This document shows positions 1-13,800 of a stretch of 64,000 bases of DNA, in pieces; position 1 is the stretch's first letter; every line of letters begins with the position of its first letter. Source of the DNA: Larimichthys crocea (Eukaryota; Chordata; Actinopteri; Sciaenidae); the NCBI RefSeq assembly GCF_000972845.2, contig NC_040016.1:124001-188000 (forward strand). Reading direction: 5' to 3'. The notes under the pieces are model-generated. The model was given only the letters and a program-made list of their open reading frames with translations, did no database searches and was not told the origin of the DNA. The position numbers and the translations under genes are program-made.

Positions 1-2667
1 AGAGACAAGACTTGTACTTTGTGATCAATACGTCTCGTATCTTTGTGCACTCATGAGCTCCTCTCTCCATATCTTATCTTCTGTTGTTTACATGTGTTCT
101 GAGATAAAATTAAGCATGCTTTTACTGATCCCCAGAAAAGAAATTCAGGTGTTGCAGCAGCACTAACTAGTCTCTGTGTTTGATCTGAAAATATTTATAT
201 ACACATGTAAATGTATGTAAAGTGTACACCAGAAATATAACAAGAATAGCAGAAAAATATAACATAAGCTGAGATAAATTAAGTACAGATAATTTGTTTC
301 TGATATTAATTAGATCTATCCTGTAAAAAGACCTGTGAGTTTTCCCTTTTTCCTTTAACCTCCATTCAGAGAGCAAAAGCAGCCCCTTTATCACCTGTTT
401 GAGACATTTTTTTGTGTTCAGTTATTTCATAATTTAGATCATTTATTCAGCTGTTGTGGTGTCTAAGTTTTGGATTGGTGCATTTTTTAGCAGGTGAGAA
501 GGGACTGTATTTCTGTTTTTGAATACATACATATATACATTTACATATTATTATATTATTTGAATTTTATATATGTATTTTATATCAGAGTTTTCGACTC
601 CATACTGTAAACGTTTCACCTTATGTTTGTAATGTAAACAGATGTGACTAAAGCAGTAAAGTAAGTGAGTTTATTTTCAGTTTTAACAGGAACATGTGAT
701 TAATAACATAGTGTAACAACAGTGTATAATTGAGTACTAAGAGAGTAATGACATCCATCAGATTAATGTTTTAAAGCAGTTAAATTGCAGGTACATTGCA
801 GATAAAGGAGCATTCCACTTAATAAAAGTTCATCACATTAAAGCAGCATCACTTTAGCTTGAGACAATACGCAGCTTCAGTCATGTTGAAAATGGAAACA
901 GTGACACTGTATCACTGATGTTACACCGACAACAGAACAAATAAAACTTGAATGAATAATGAACACACCAAAAAAACAATACAGTAGTATTACCCCTTAC
1001 ACATAAACAATGACACCCATAAACCTGAAGTGGTTTTGTCCTGTCAGTCACAGACAAATCGGTTGTAGGCACAGGGCTGCAGATCCCACATGAGTGGCCT
1101 CTACAGGAGCTCTGCTACAAGGCAGGAAGGATGTATATTTTTGTCCTGACGTGAACGGTTGATGTCAGCTAAAACCAGAGGCAAAAAGAAGAAACGACAC
1201 ATCTACGAAAGTTTCTTTCATCACATAAACTTACAAAGCAAAAGAAATGCAAATGTTCAAATGCTTGCTTGGTTTCAGACTTCAAAGAAATAGCTTGAGT
1301 AAACATGTATTATAACGTTATAATGAGGTGTTTAGGGTTCTTCTTTTTAAAAAACAGAGGTAAAACTGTCTCAGCACTTTGGTGAAGGTCGTCATTATAC
1401 AGCTGAAAGTGACTATCTTGCAGATTATTTAATGCTGCTTGTTTTTAACAGACCACACAGAGAATACATTCATTAATTTCATTTAGCGTGTCCAGGCGAT
1501 CAGCAAGACATTTACTAAACTAATAAGGGGAAAAAAAATTAAACAAATAATACTATAGGCCCACGTCACACCAGAATTTCAGACAGCAATATTCTGTGAC
1601 TAAATCAGTGGATTGACTTGATTGTTAAGAAATGTTTAACTAGCTTTGACAGCACTTTATGCAATGAAATGTACAATATCCTGAAAAAAAATGGAAAGCT
1701 GGGACGCTCAAAATGGTGGAAGCTATTGTAGCTAAAATGCCATCATCCAATTTGTTTAACCTCCTCAGTTGGAGTATAAACTGCTCCACAACAGAGAGTG
1801 AATTACAAACAATGGAGCTGATAGCATAACAGATATTTAAAGATGACACATTTGTGTCACATATTGATACTTACTGGTGTGACCGGGCTTATAGGATATA
1901 TTATTTTGCTCCTGAAAATCTTGATCTACTTGTTGTGAAACCGATAAACTCAGCATTTTTAACACTAAAGTGGTTTTTACTATCAACATTAAACCACAGG
2001 TACAAACATACAGGTACAAACCAGGTGAACCAGTTCTGCTGTTATTCTATAAACTTACTTTAGACTTACTCCAGCATCTGATTACGTGCAAGACTTTATA
2101 CAGCAAATATTATAGTATATTAACCTCGTTAGATGAAACCCCCATTTTTATTTTTTTGACGTTTCTCATGTTTGACTTTCATAGACTGAGTTTCCATGCA
2201 GTACTTAGGATATTAAAATGGCACATACTTTCAGTAAAACTGTAATAGAAAAACGTCTTTGGTAAATGGTCATAGCTTCAGAGGACATGGTCAACACTGA
2301 TGTCCAAACAGAGACAGTAAGGGGCTCTTAAATCTTGATATCAGTGTTAAATGGCAGCCCTTAATTTTCTCTGGTGGAGCGTCATGTCATCCTAACAGTT
2401 GCAAAGTCTAAGAGTTTGAACTGAGCAGCATAAAGACAAACAGATAAATGCAGTCTATCCAGCATTGTTTAATTACAGTGCAGCATTTTTATGTTAATTG
2501 TAAATTTTTACACTGGATGTTTGACCAGAGCACCAAATTGCAGCTCTAAACTGATCTGACTGTATTATATTTGAAGAGCTCACAGTAATTCATCTAATTG
2601 GACTGTTTTTGTGGAGAAATCTTTGTGTAGTGTTTGGATAACAGGGACTCTCTGTGTGTTTATGTGT
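1..2667. other. 3' flank of ssuh2, no gene recognised
   Basis: AT-rich sequence downstream of the ssuh2 stop codon. I see no exon with recognisable protein similarity on either strand. A minus-strand AATAAA (plus-strand TTTATT at 2147-2152) lies about 515 bases past the stop and could end the ssuh2 transcript, but several other AT-rich hexamers are equally possible. Short open frames here look like chance. Confidence 0.5.
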
Positions 2668-4813
2668 CTACAGGATGACACAGCAGCAGGTTGCTGGGTA
2701 GTCTGCGCTGACTTGGTTCTCGTTGCCGTAGACATAGTAGACGTGAGAGTCGCCTTTCCACTTATAGTTCACCTTAGTGATGGGGATCAGCTCAACTCTC
2801 TGCCTCTGTGAGAGAGAGAAGAAACAGTTTCAACATTTTGGATAATACACTTACTGTCTTTCTTTCTGAGTGTGAGATGGATATCAAACTTATTTCTGTG
2901 TGTTGAGAATGAAGCTCAAGTCGGGACGTGGTTAGCTTAGCTTAGCAATAGAGGTAAAGAACATCTACTGAGGCCACTAGGATCCAAAGTGAAAATACTG
3001 CCTAAGACTGTGAATTAAAATACTTTTTTTATACAATTATGAATGCCTTAGGTCTATTAAGATGACCTTTTACCTTCTTATTTACTCACATTTCTTCCAT
3101 AAAAAACAATATTTATTACATTGTTTATTCTTGATGGTAAAATTTCCCACAATATTTAAGAGAACCAGTTAGAGGAGTTTACAGAAAAAACATTTCACTA
3201 TGATTATTTGTGACAAACTAACTGAATTCAAAGCTTGCTTTTCGTGCTCATATGCCACCTGACATTTCAGCTGCTCTCACTTCTAACGTTTCAGCTGACA
3301 CATCTGCTTTTTTGATTAGCTCTTAGGCTTTTATTGCATTTTTATTAGATAGGAGCAGCTGAGGTTAAAAAGGAGAGGGGATGACTGTGGGTTGGAATCA
3401 AACCGAGGTCAGACTCAGCCTTTAGTACAAGCTCGACCCGGACCTCCACTTATTATACATAATCTGACATTTCAACAACTTCACCTCTTATAGTCTGACT
3501 GACACAGTGGGCACATCAGACTATACATTAGCCGACAATGCAGTTGTTAGTTAACCTGTGATGTGACAGTAATGGAGAGATCATGTTGTGTTAGTGTCTA
3601 ATTCTTTAGTCTCTGTGGTCATACATATTAAAAAGATCCTGCCATGTTATCACTGCGGTACTTGAGATTTCCATTTCATTTTATTATAGTTTTATTATTA
3701 TTTGAATAGCTAACAAGCAACTGACTTAAACATAAATAATGGAAACAAATATGTAAAACTTAAACAGTGTGATATTTGTATAACAGTTGTCTCAAATGGT
3801 CGGACGATTAATAATTGACAGTCGGTTGCTATGGAAACAGGGTGCTCATTAACTCACTAAAATCAGTTTACTGCAGCAGATACGAGGTGCGCCTGTTTCA
3901 AATTTCAAGTTTCAAGTTGATGCATTTCCTTGCGGTTAGTACGCAAGCCGATTTAATGTGAGAATGTTTTTATTATACACATTTATGTACACAATGCTGA
4001 TCTACACAAATACCATATTTACTACATTTGATATGACTCTCTCATATTATCTATATACCAACCTTCATGTGCACTCACAGCATCCATGCATGTGTGCATT
4101 GCTACTGAGAGACCGAGATAGATTTTGATTGGCTCTCTTATTTGTTTTACAGCTGTCCCATGACTTAAAATGATGTTACTTAGGATAAGAGCTTTTATTT
4201 ACAAAAGTTACCCAAAAGAAACAAGCAGCTTGTAAACTTAAGCAAGGTCCAGACCTCAGGGACCTTAATGGTGGCTACTGGACACAGATATGAAACTGGT
4301 ACCTGTATTCTTATCTAACTCTGGCAGACAGATAAAAAACGCATTCAGTATTTTAAAGACCTATAAAGATGTCTTTTCATGTTTGATTATGTGGACCTAC
4401 CTGCTGCAGGATCCTGAAGTCCTGGGCGAACCTGGTTTGGTGCTCTTGGAGCAGTCGCTCAGAGGCCTCAGAGATAGCCGGGTTGGGAAACCCAAGCAGG
4501 GGGTAGAGCTGAGAGGAAACAGACAGAGAGACTTTCATACAGTGCTGAAACTTAAACAGACATTAGCAATGTTTCTTTAATTACCCCATAATCTTTTCTC
4601 TAGCACCACCTGAAGAACAAACTTTAGCTATTTAAGATGAGCTACATGTTGCCTTTCAGTGATTTACTGAATATTAAACATAATGAAGGGAGGGGAGTCA
4701 TAGTTTCCTACAGCATATTATAATACAAAATACAAAATAAATAGTGCTTTTGCTAACATCAGAAAATTCACATATTTAACAAGAGGGAAATCTCTGAGTT
4801 AAGTGCAGTTTTA

Positions 4814-4847
<34 letters not shown>

Positions 4848-7800
4848 CTACCAGGTACTGGTTGTTCTTGAACAACTCCTTCCCGCTCACTGAGCGAAGA
4901 TCATCAATCCTAAGACCAGAGTTCTGCTCCACCACGTGGTCATCCACTTGATTGACCCTAAACGCACAGATACACAAATATAAACATGATTATACACATG
5001 ACACATGTTTAAATATAAATAGACGCACAAAGAAAAATATATACACATACATACTCTCATCATATTTGCATATTAGTTAAAATTCACATAATGCAGATTT
5101 GTCTTTAGGCCACCAGAGGGCATCAAAGTATCACACATGATGACATCACTGCCAACCAGGTCTCACATAGCAGCCCTTTAACAACCTACAGGCCGTGAAC
5201 CAGACTGCTGCCACCAAATCAATTTCATATGAAACTACTATTTGTAGTTCAACATAATTAAATCCTCTTTATAACCAGTTTGATGCCATAAATTTGCTTT
5301 CAGTCCTTCAGTTTTAGAGTTAACTGGGTCAAATCCGTGATCAGTTTTTGTGTCTTCCCATTTAAGGCTTCTCATGGACTCTTGGAAACCCTTGAAACCT
5401 ACTCAAATGCCTACTGGGACATCTTCAAGGACTCTGGGAACCTCTTTAAGGACTATTGACACATCTTCAAGGACCTCTGGTATTCCCAATGACTCATAGG
5501 AGATCCTTAAGGCTCCATGGACCCCCAGTGATTACTGGAACATATTTCAGCACCACTGTAACACCTTTAGGGACCACTGTAATGTCTATAATTCAGAGAA
5601 CCTCCAAGGTCCTCTGGGGCTCCCTTTTAAATCTTCTTAAGAACCCAATCAAATGGACATCTTCAAGGACCTTTAGAACAACCAAAGCACCCTAGATGCT
5701 CTTTAAGGCCTAAAAGAACCTCCTGAAGCATCACTGTAACATTTTCACCGTCTCAGTGAATCTCCTCATGGACCTTTGGAACACCTCAAGCAGCCCTTGA
5801 GACTTTTCAGTGTCCTTGAAAACTCTCTCAAGGACCATTTGACCCTCCCCAGTGGAACATCATCAAGGAACTCAACAGCAACCACTTGAAACTATCTGAG
5901 ATAGAACTACCCCAAGGACCACAGAAATCTCTTCCAGAGCCACTGTATCATCCTAAAGGTCTTAAGAAATCTTCTCAAGAACCTCTAAAAACTCTTAAAG
6001 ACCCTCTACAACTTCCTAAAAACAATTTAGATCTCCTCTACTATTCAGGGACCCCAAGAAACACCATCAAAGAACCCTGAAACCACCAATGAACCTCTTC
6101 AAGGTTTCATGGAAACCTGGATTCTCCAGTGATTTCTTCCAGGAGTCTAGGAATCTGTTCAAGGACCCGTAAAGAGTTGTAGTATCAGTACTTACCACTC
6201 AACTTTTAGGTTGATGTAGGTGAGCAGTTGTCGTTTTCCTTTACAGGTTTCACACTCCTTCATTCCCTCAGAATTACATGATGTGCACCTACACACACAA
6301 AATACATTTTTTAGATTGATTTTCCCCCTTAAAATGTCCTCACATTTAAAGCTGCTGAACACAAACACTTCATGTTTCCTGATCTTTTTATCTTCCGCGT
6401 TTTGATATTTATATATACAAGAACCAGTGTCTAGGATTTAGTGGCATCTGGTGGTGCAGTTGCTGATTGCACCCCATAAAAAAGAATCTACAGTGACCAC
6501 ACAAAAAGCCCCATCTAGAGCCGGTGCTTAACTTGTCCATTCTGGACTACTGTAGAGACATGGCGGTTCAACTCGTGGCTTCTGTAGAAATAAAAGACTT
6601 GCTCTAAGGTAACAAAAACATATCATCCATAGTTATGAATACTCTACTCTATTTCTGTCATATTCTGTAAATAGATATCCTTAATCCTTTAACACTGGAC
6701 CTTTGAGCATTACAACTTTAAACACCTTTGTCAGTGGTTCTCAACCTTTTTGGCTTGTGAGCCCCCAAGGGGTCTAGAGATGTATCTGAGGGTTTGTTGA
6801 GCTGCTATCAAAACAATGTTTATTTTTCTAACTTTTCTTTTATTATTGTGAAAACCTGGATAGTTTCTCCTATTTGGGATGAGGATCAAGGGTCACAAGC
6901 CAAAAAAGGATTGTGAGTCACCACCCTGGAGCACTAGGACTACCCAACCCTCTTTCAGGACCTTTCTTTGCCGCTACCACGGCAGTTATTGCAGGTCTCT
7001 TCAAGCTTCCTCCCAGAGCCGTCACACACCCAGCAATCTTTTGTCTGGAGAAACACACAGAGGAATATTAACATGGATAATTTGATTGTAGATCCACATA
7101 AAATTTGTTCTATGTTTATTAACCCATTACATTTTCAGTTTTTACTTTTAAATAAAAATATTTTTTAATATTGTTATGTATAATAATACCACAATTATAA
7201 TGCAGTTTATTATTACTGATTGATTAATTGACTTCATACATATCCATTTCCACTGCAATTGTCACACGGCATCCTTCCTGTAGCATGGCAGCTGTGGCAC
7301 TCCTACAAAACACACACACATACAGAGTTAAAAATAACTTTATTGTCTGTTGGACTCACACTGACACACTAAAGCTGTGAAAATACCCCACATCAGAATC
7401 CTTGTCTCTGATTGGCTGTCAGCCTTCTGTTAAAATCAAACCTAGTTGAGGTCGGCAGTTTTCACCTCTGTTCTACATTAGACGTTGAGGTATATTTAAC
7501 TGCAGGTAATAACAGCAATTGTACTGATGCTACACACCCCAAGAACGTCTCTAAAGACATCAAAGACACCGCTTTAAGGACCTCATGGCAGCTATTCATG
7601 GAGCCCTGGAACATCTCAAAGAATACTGGAACCCCACAGGGCCTCAAGGATCTTCTAAAGCCTTTCAAACTACCTCAAGGAGCTCTCAATGGAGCACCTC
7701 AACCCCAAAAGAAACATTCTGAAAAAACCCTTCTGTATGACCCTTGGAAAGCCAAGCCAAATCTTCATGGACTGAGAAAATCTCTTCAAGGATCTGCGGA

Positions 7801-10800
7801 AATTCTTTAATTCCTCTGAAATCTCCTCAAAGATAATTACTGGAAAGCCCATTTAAGACCCAACTAAACATTTTCAAGAAACACTAAATGTCTTCAAGGA
7901 ACCTTTTCATGGACCCCTGTATTTCCTCCAGGAAGTATTTCTGGAACAACTTGAAGGCCTTCTAAAACATCTTTGGTTACTCTTCAAGGATCTGTGGATC
8001 CTCCTCAGCAACCATTTGAATCTGTTCCAAGACACATGTGATGTCTCCAATAACCACTGGGACCTCTGGAAAGGCATGTAAAGCCTCCTCAGTGAACCCC
8101 TGGACCTTCTCAAGGATCACTGATACATCCCCAACTCCCTTGAGGATTCCAAAAATATTTAGACTCTAAATTAACAGCAACAGAGAATCCTGCTCTCTGA
8201 TTGGCTGCCAACTGTGTGTTAAAATCAGAAATAGTTCAGATCAACAGGTTTACCACTCAACCAGAGAACCAAAGGAGATTTTGATGGACAGTTCCTGCTA
8301 ACCAATCACCTTGATGGAGGAGGTGTAGGGCACGCGGATTTCCTCAGTGTGATTGGTGAAGAAGCTGGGAGCCGTGGCCTGGATCTCCCATGGCCGGGGG
8401 GCGGTCTGGGTGTAGAAGTCAGCTACCTCACCTATCAGTCACACAAGAGAAACAAGACACCAACCTGTCGATCAAAACATCTGCCCTTACATGCATGCTT
8501 CTGTTACCTTAGACGTACTCTTTATATTGTACATACTGGACCAAGAAACAGTAATGGAAATAGTCACACAGGGTCATCATGTCCTGATGTCACTGTAGGG
8601 ACAGTGTTAAATCTTAGATTGTAATGGGGACACTGACTTCTCTCCTTGAGATACAGAACAGCTTTACATTTGTGTTTAGGAAAGCAGGCACAATTCTGAT
8701 CATTACTATGGTGTTACAACCCTGGCTCTTGGGAAGCAACACAGGTCACAAACAACAGCCAATCCAACCTTTATTGTAGCCAAAAATCAAAACCGAGGAT
8801 AACAATGAAAAAGGTGGAGGCTGATAGTATTGCAGCAGGCCCAAGCTGCGGTGTGAGAGAGAGTGTGTGGGTGGAGCTACCCAGAGCTCTTAAAGGCCTC
8901 CAAACAGGTGCCAGAGATCAGGAGGGAAACGATGAGGAGGAGCCTCTGATCACCTGAAGACTTATAGAGATTAGCCTTGGACATAACATATGGTAACAGA
9001 GATCAAAGGATAGGGCTGTCTCACTGTCTAGACACTACAATAACATAGAAGCCTCGACAGTCTTATAACAATGTCGGACCACTAACGCTAAACCTATTTC
9101 TTTGTTTGTAATGTGGGAATTTGATGCATACTAGAGAATAAAAGTCCTCTGCTCACAGATTTTGACCAATTTTTAAAATAAAATGGTCCCACAAATCCAA
9201 CAATTATATTGGAAATTAAATACTGAATCACCTAAGGGCTGGTTTAATGTGACAAAGAGCAGTTTCCCTTTTCTCTTAAAAATACCCAAATGGGGGACTA
9301 GACTAGAGTAACCCTAAAAATTTGGAAAGCTATATAGACTTCATTCAACCTGCCAAAGCAAATTTTATCAGCGGGCAGTATAAGTTACTTAGAAGGGTTA
9401 CAAGGGGAATATGGACTATGTATCAAATCTTTCACGATGGAGCGCTTAAGTCATTCGAACAACTAAGACAGGAGTTTAACCTTCCAAGGACTGAATCTTT
9501 TAGATATTTACAGCTGAAGCATTCTCTTACAACACATAAGGAATGGGAAAAAGCTGACTCCAATCATTCTTTATAAAAAAAAAGTTCTTTATAAAACTGC
9601 AACCTGGAAATAAAGTTAAAAAAGTATGGAAACTGGGAACTATGTGAGATGGAACAAATTACATATGCAATAAAGCTACAAAGACTCACATTTATAAAGA
9701 GGTGGAGCCCTGTAATGAGTCTGTTAAAGCAATAAGGAAGTTGTATTTTTATTCATCTTATTTATTATTACTTTTTATTATTTTTTTATTATTCTGTTGT
9801 GTCTTTACTTGTGTTTTAATCTGACTTTTGAGCTCAGAATTATGTTCAGATTGAACAAATGTTTACCTTCATGAGGTTTGTGGGCCCACTCAGTTGACCT
9901 GGACTCAGTATACGTCTCCAGCCGGTACTACGAAAACAGAAATAACAACAGGAATTTTAGAATATAAAAGGTAACAGATAAACCGAAAGATAATAATAAC
10001 AGAACCATTTACAGCAATAATTCATTTCAAAAACTTAAAGAGAAAGAAACATGATCCAACCAATCAGTCAATATTCATTACAGATAACTTGATTTTGATC
10101 TGACATTTTGCTGATCAGAATGGCTAAGTTCAGGTGAATAAATACACAAACTACAGACCTTTGTCAGTACAGAATACAGAGTAAATTTGAATCCAACACA
10201 AGTCCAGCTGCACGACAGCAGGAAGTGTTTGAACTGCTAGCAGCTGGTGAGCACAAGGAGAAGAGTTAATATTCCTCAAGCCAACAGTTCAAGGTTTTGT
10301 TAATGTATTTTTCTGGATAAACAAGAGTTTTGTTAGACTGCAGTGTAAACCAGAGTCTAAATCTGATCACCATCTCACTTAACATTTATTAACAACAGAA
10401 ACTAGTGGAGACTTTTAGTCTAACATAGAGGTTTTCAAACCTCCCAGTAACTCATTGTTCCCTTTCCTGTCTTTTTGGGTCTCTGCCTCTTCCTTCCTAC
10501 CACCTTTTGTCACCTTCTCTATCTCCTCTTTTCCTTTCTAACTTCTCTCCTTGTCTGCAACCTCTTTTCCTTTCCCATCTCTGCCATACCTTTCCTATAC
10601 CGTCCCAGGGGGTAGATGGGTGAGTTGAATGGGAGGTGTGGTTGGAGTGAGGTGAGGCAAAGATAGGGAGTGAGGTGAAAGGGACAGATGCAACTCAATT
10701 TGTACTCCTTCCTGGAGTTATAGCTCAGTTAAATCTAAACACACAGAGATGATACAGTATATTTATCAACGTCTCTGCTCCATTAAAAACACCAGAACTT

Positions 10801-13800
10801 GTCTGAGAATTATCAAAATTTTAAGTTTCCTTCAATATCAAAGTAATGTGGTGATGTACATCCATGGGTACATTGCAAACAAGAACTGCTAATACCTAAT
10901 TTGGCATAACATTTTAAAAGTCAAGTTGTAGCCAGCAGCTGACTGACTCCATAAAAAAACATCACCCAAATAGAAATAACACAAAGCAGCTTTAGTCCTC
11001 TGCCATTGCCTGCACATAATGCATTCAGGCACTCTTACATAACATAAAGAAAATACACTTGAAGTGTATAAATCCACTTTAAGTCGCTGTAACATGCATA
11101 TAATCTAAGTGAAACTCAAGCTGCCGCGTGGCCTATGTGGACAGATGGATTGACTAAAATAGAAACGTCTCTGCTGCAGACACACGCGAGACATGCAAGA
11201 AAAAAAATGTAGACGGGCCAAACAAGACTGAACTGGATTTACTGTTTCAGGCACCAGGATGCTTTAAGTTTGTTCACATTTTAATGTCACATGACAGTCT
11301 CTGAGGTCACATGAAAGTCATGTGCAAGTCATCAGAGTCACATAATTAAAGTGTTTATAAACTGGTTTAAAGTGACGTCATCCTCTGCATGGACACATCC
11401 AGTCCTTTTGAGTTAAGAGTGCAGAAGTACTCAACAAGTGGGTCATTTTAATAAAAGAGACTGACACCGATACCCTCTGGTATGTCCCCTGGTATGTACA
11501 TATGATCTGTGTCTATAGATATGTGATCTGAATCTCATGTCAATGCAGGTGTAAATGTCATAAGATCCTTTAGACTACATTGTGAGCATGGTTCACATGG
11601 TGATCAGATCCAAGGAGGTGTTAGTGTTTGGACACATTCTTAAACAAAAAGTTTAGATTTAACAGGGTTTGTGCAGGAATTCTGAGGTTAAATTTAATAC
11701 CATTTAATACCTTCTAAATATTTTTTAAAACTTGCTTCTAGTCATAGTCAAAAACTGGATCGTGAAATGGGAGGACACACGCACTGTTACTGCCAGTCCC
11801 TTAGTTATTTACATTTAGTCATTTAGCTGATGCTTTTATCCAAAGTGACTTTCAGAAAAGATGCGATGGCTGCAGTGGAAGTTTGACTGGTGGTGGGACT
11901 CGGTTGGAGCGGTGTACTGGGCATACTAGCAGCACAGAAATTTGATATTAATGGCTGCTCTCCCATCAAGTTCTCAGTCAACTGAACACTAGAGATAGAT
12001 CAATCTACATAATTTGATAATGTATCTGCTAAAGAAATGACACAATGCCTAAGAGTTCAGCACCACTCCACACATAACCATGTTCTCTAATGAAGACATC
12101 AAGTATACCAACAGTGTTGATTGACATTTTTCTTTTGTCTTTTCACTGTAATTTTCAGTCAGTGAAATCAAACATTTTGTTTCAAGCTTGTTTCAAGTTT
12201 TACTCCAGCAATCAACCATGTACAGAACTTTTTAGTATTCAGTAACTTTGTACCATCATACTAACCACAAACTTCTTGAGAATCATTACAAAGTTCCAGG
12301 GCGTTCCTGTCACCATGTAACTTACAGTGCCGGAGGAGAGGGAGTGACGCTGAATGCAGTTTTCACACAATAATGTCTGGACAAAGTCCAGAGTAGAGTC
12401 GTCGTTTCACACATGTAGCACACAACAGGAGACTCTCGGTGTCAGACCAGTTCTCACATGTTGACTAAACTTTACAAACCGAGTCTCAAAATGACTTCAC
12501 AGTCTGTGACAAGTCTATGCTGGCTAAAAAGCTAAACTTTAGTGCCAATGCTCTGTGTTTAGATCCTGGCCTGGTGTGGGTCACACGCATGCTGTAAACA
12601 ATACCTCTGGCTGTGTGACAACCTGCCAATAAAAACACCAACCCCTCCTTGGACATACATTGATCTCTAAATGGCCTCTGTGAACTCTAAATGACAGAAA
12701 TAGCGACGGAGACCTCGAATGCATGAACTACACAGAACAATCCTGAGTCCATCGCTGTGCGCTATGGAAAATAGTTCTACTGTACAGTCTATGTAATAAA
12801 TTCTGGCGAACTTTTAACAAACAAACTTACAACAAATCAAGTGCTATTCTTTAAAAAAATAATACCTCGCAATCATTAATACCTTTTAATTAGGGATGCA
12901 CCGAAATGAAAATTTTCGGCCGAAACCGAATAAAAATTAAATGGTTGGCCGAATACCGAAACCGAATATGAAATGCGGTTGTTAAATTTTTCACAATTTT
13001 TTTACTATTGCATAAATAGCCTAGAATAAATTTGTAGACATGTTTTTTCAAAGAAAGTAAATGTTTATTTAATATCCTTCAAATATTCCAGTAGAATTTC
13101 CAGTTAGTATAATTATTATTTTATTTATATTGTTAGTAAAGCCCGTGTTGTTTTAATCACTGTTAATTTGTTCTTGAAAGAAATACTATTTAGTTTTATT
13201 ATATTTCCGGTGAATTTCCATAGTCATTCCGACGGTCATTGAACGCACCTCGCATGTGTGAGACGCCGTAATGTAGAGAGAAGTATATAGCTTCGCTAAA
13301 GAGCAGTGTATGGTGTGTTTCTTGCCTGTGTTTTTCCTGCATCGTGGGTTTATTGTGTGAATGTGAAAAGAATCAGCAACCCTGGCCAGATCAGCGCGCA
13401 CGTTGTTTCTTTACATTAATTGCGTCACGCCACTATTCGGCCTTACTATTCGGACACTTCATCGAAAGCCGAAATGCAATTTTGGGCCATTTTCGGCCGA
13501 AAATGTTCGGTGCATCCCTACTTTTAATACTTTTTAATACCCCACGGCCACCCTGTTTAAATACACCCCACCCATCCAATAGTTTAAAAAAAAGTGGTAG
13601 ACCGACAGATATCGCCATCACTAAAACCACACAGCTAACCTGGCCAAAAATGCAAAATGGCCGTCCACTCAGCAGTGAAGAGATTTATATTACATGATTG
13701 TATAACACTGTGTGCCTTATAGTCTTGTTTGGTTTTACTTAGTACATTTCACTTAAAAATATTTTTCTCATTTATGCAAGTTGTTTGTAGCAGTAGTTGT

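Larger units (their letters stand above)
11660..13556. mobile_element. Possible non-autonomous DNA element enclosing a hAT insertion
   Basis: The left end reads ACAGGGTTTGTGCAGG with nearby TTTAATACC text; the right end reads TTTTTAATACCCCACGGCC followed by ACCCTGT. The ACAGGGT/ACCCTGT ends are inverted, and both flanks share the 'TTTAATACC' motif known from common fish repeats. I did not find a clean target-site duplication, so the outer boundaries are tentative. A clear hAT element (12891-13520) is inserted near the right end. No transposase is visible. Confidence 0.4.

Noticed and set aside
7412..7810. 132-codon plus-strand frame in an ssuh2 intron
   Set aside because: Falls in the degenerate minisatellite; no protein similarity and antisense to a well-supported gene.
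13344..13697. 117-codon plus-strand frame
   Set aside because: Begins inside the non-autonomous hAT element and crosses its end; no transposase motif.
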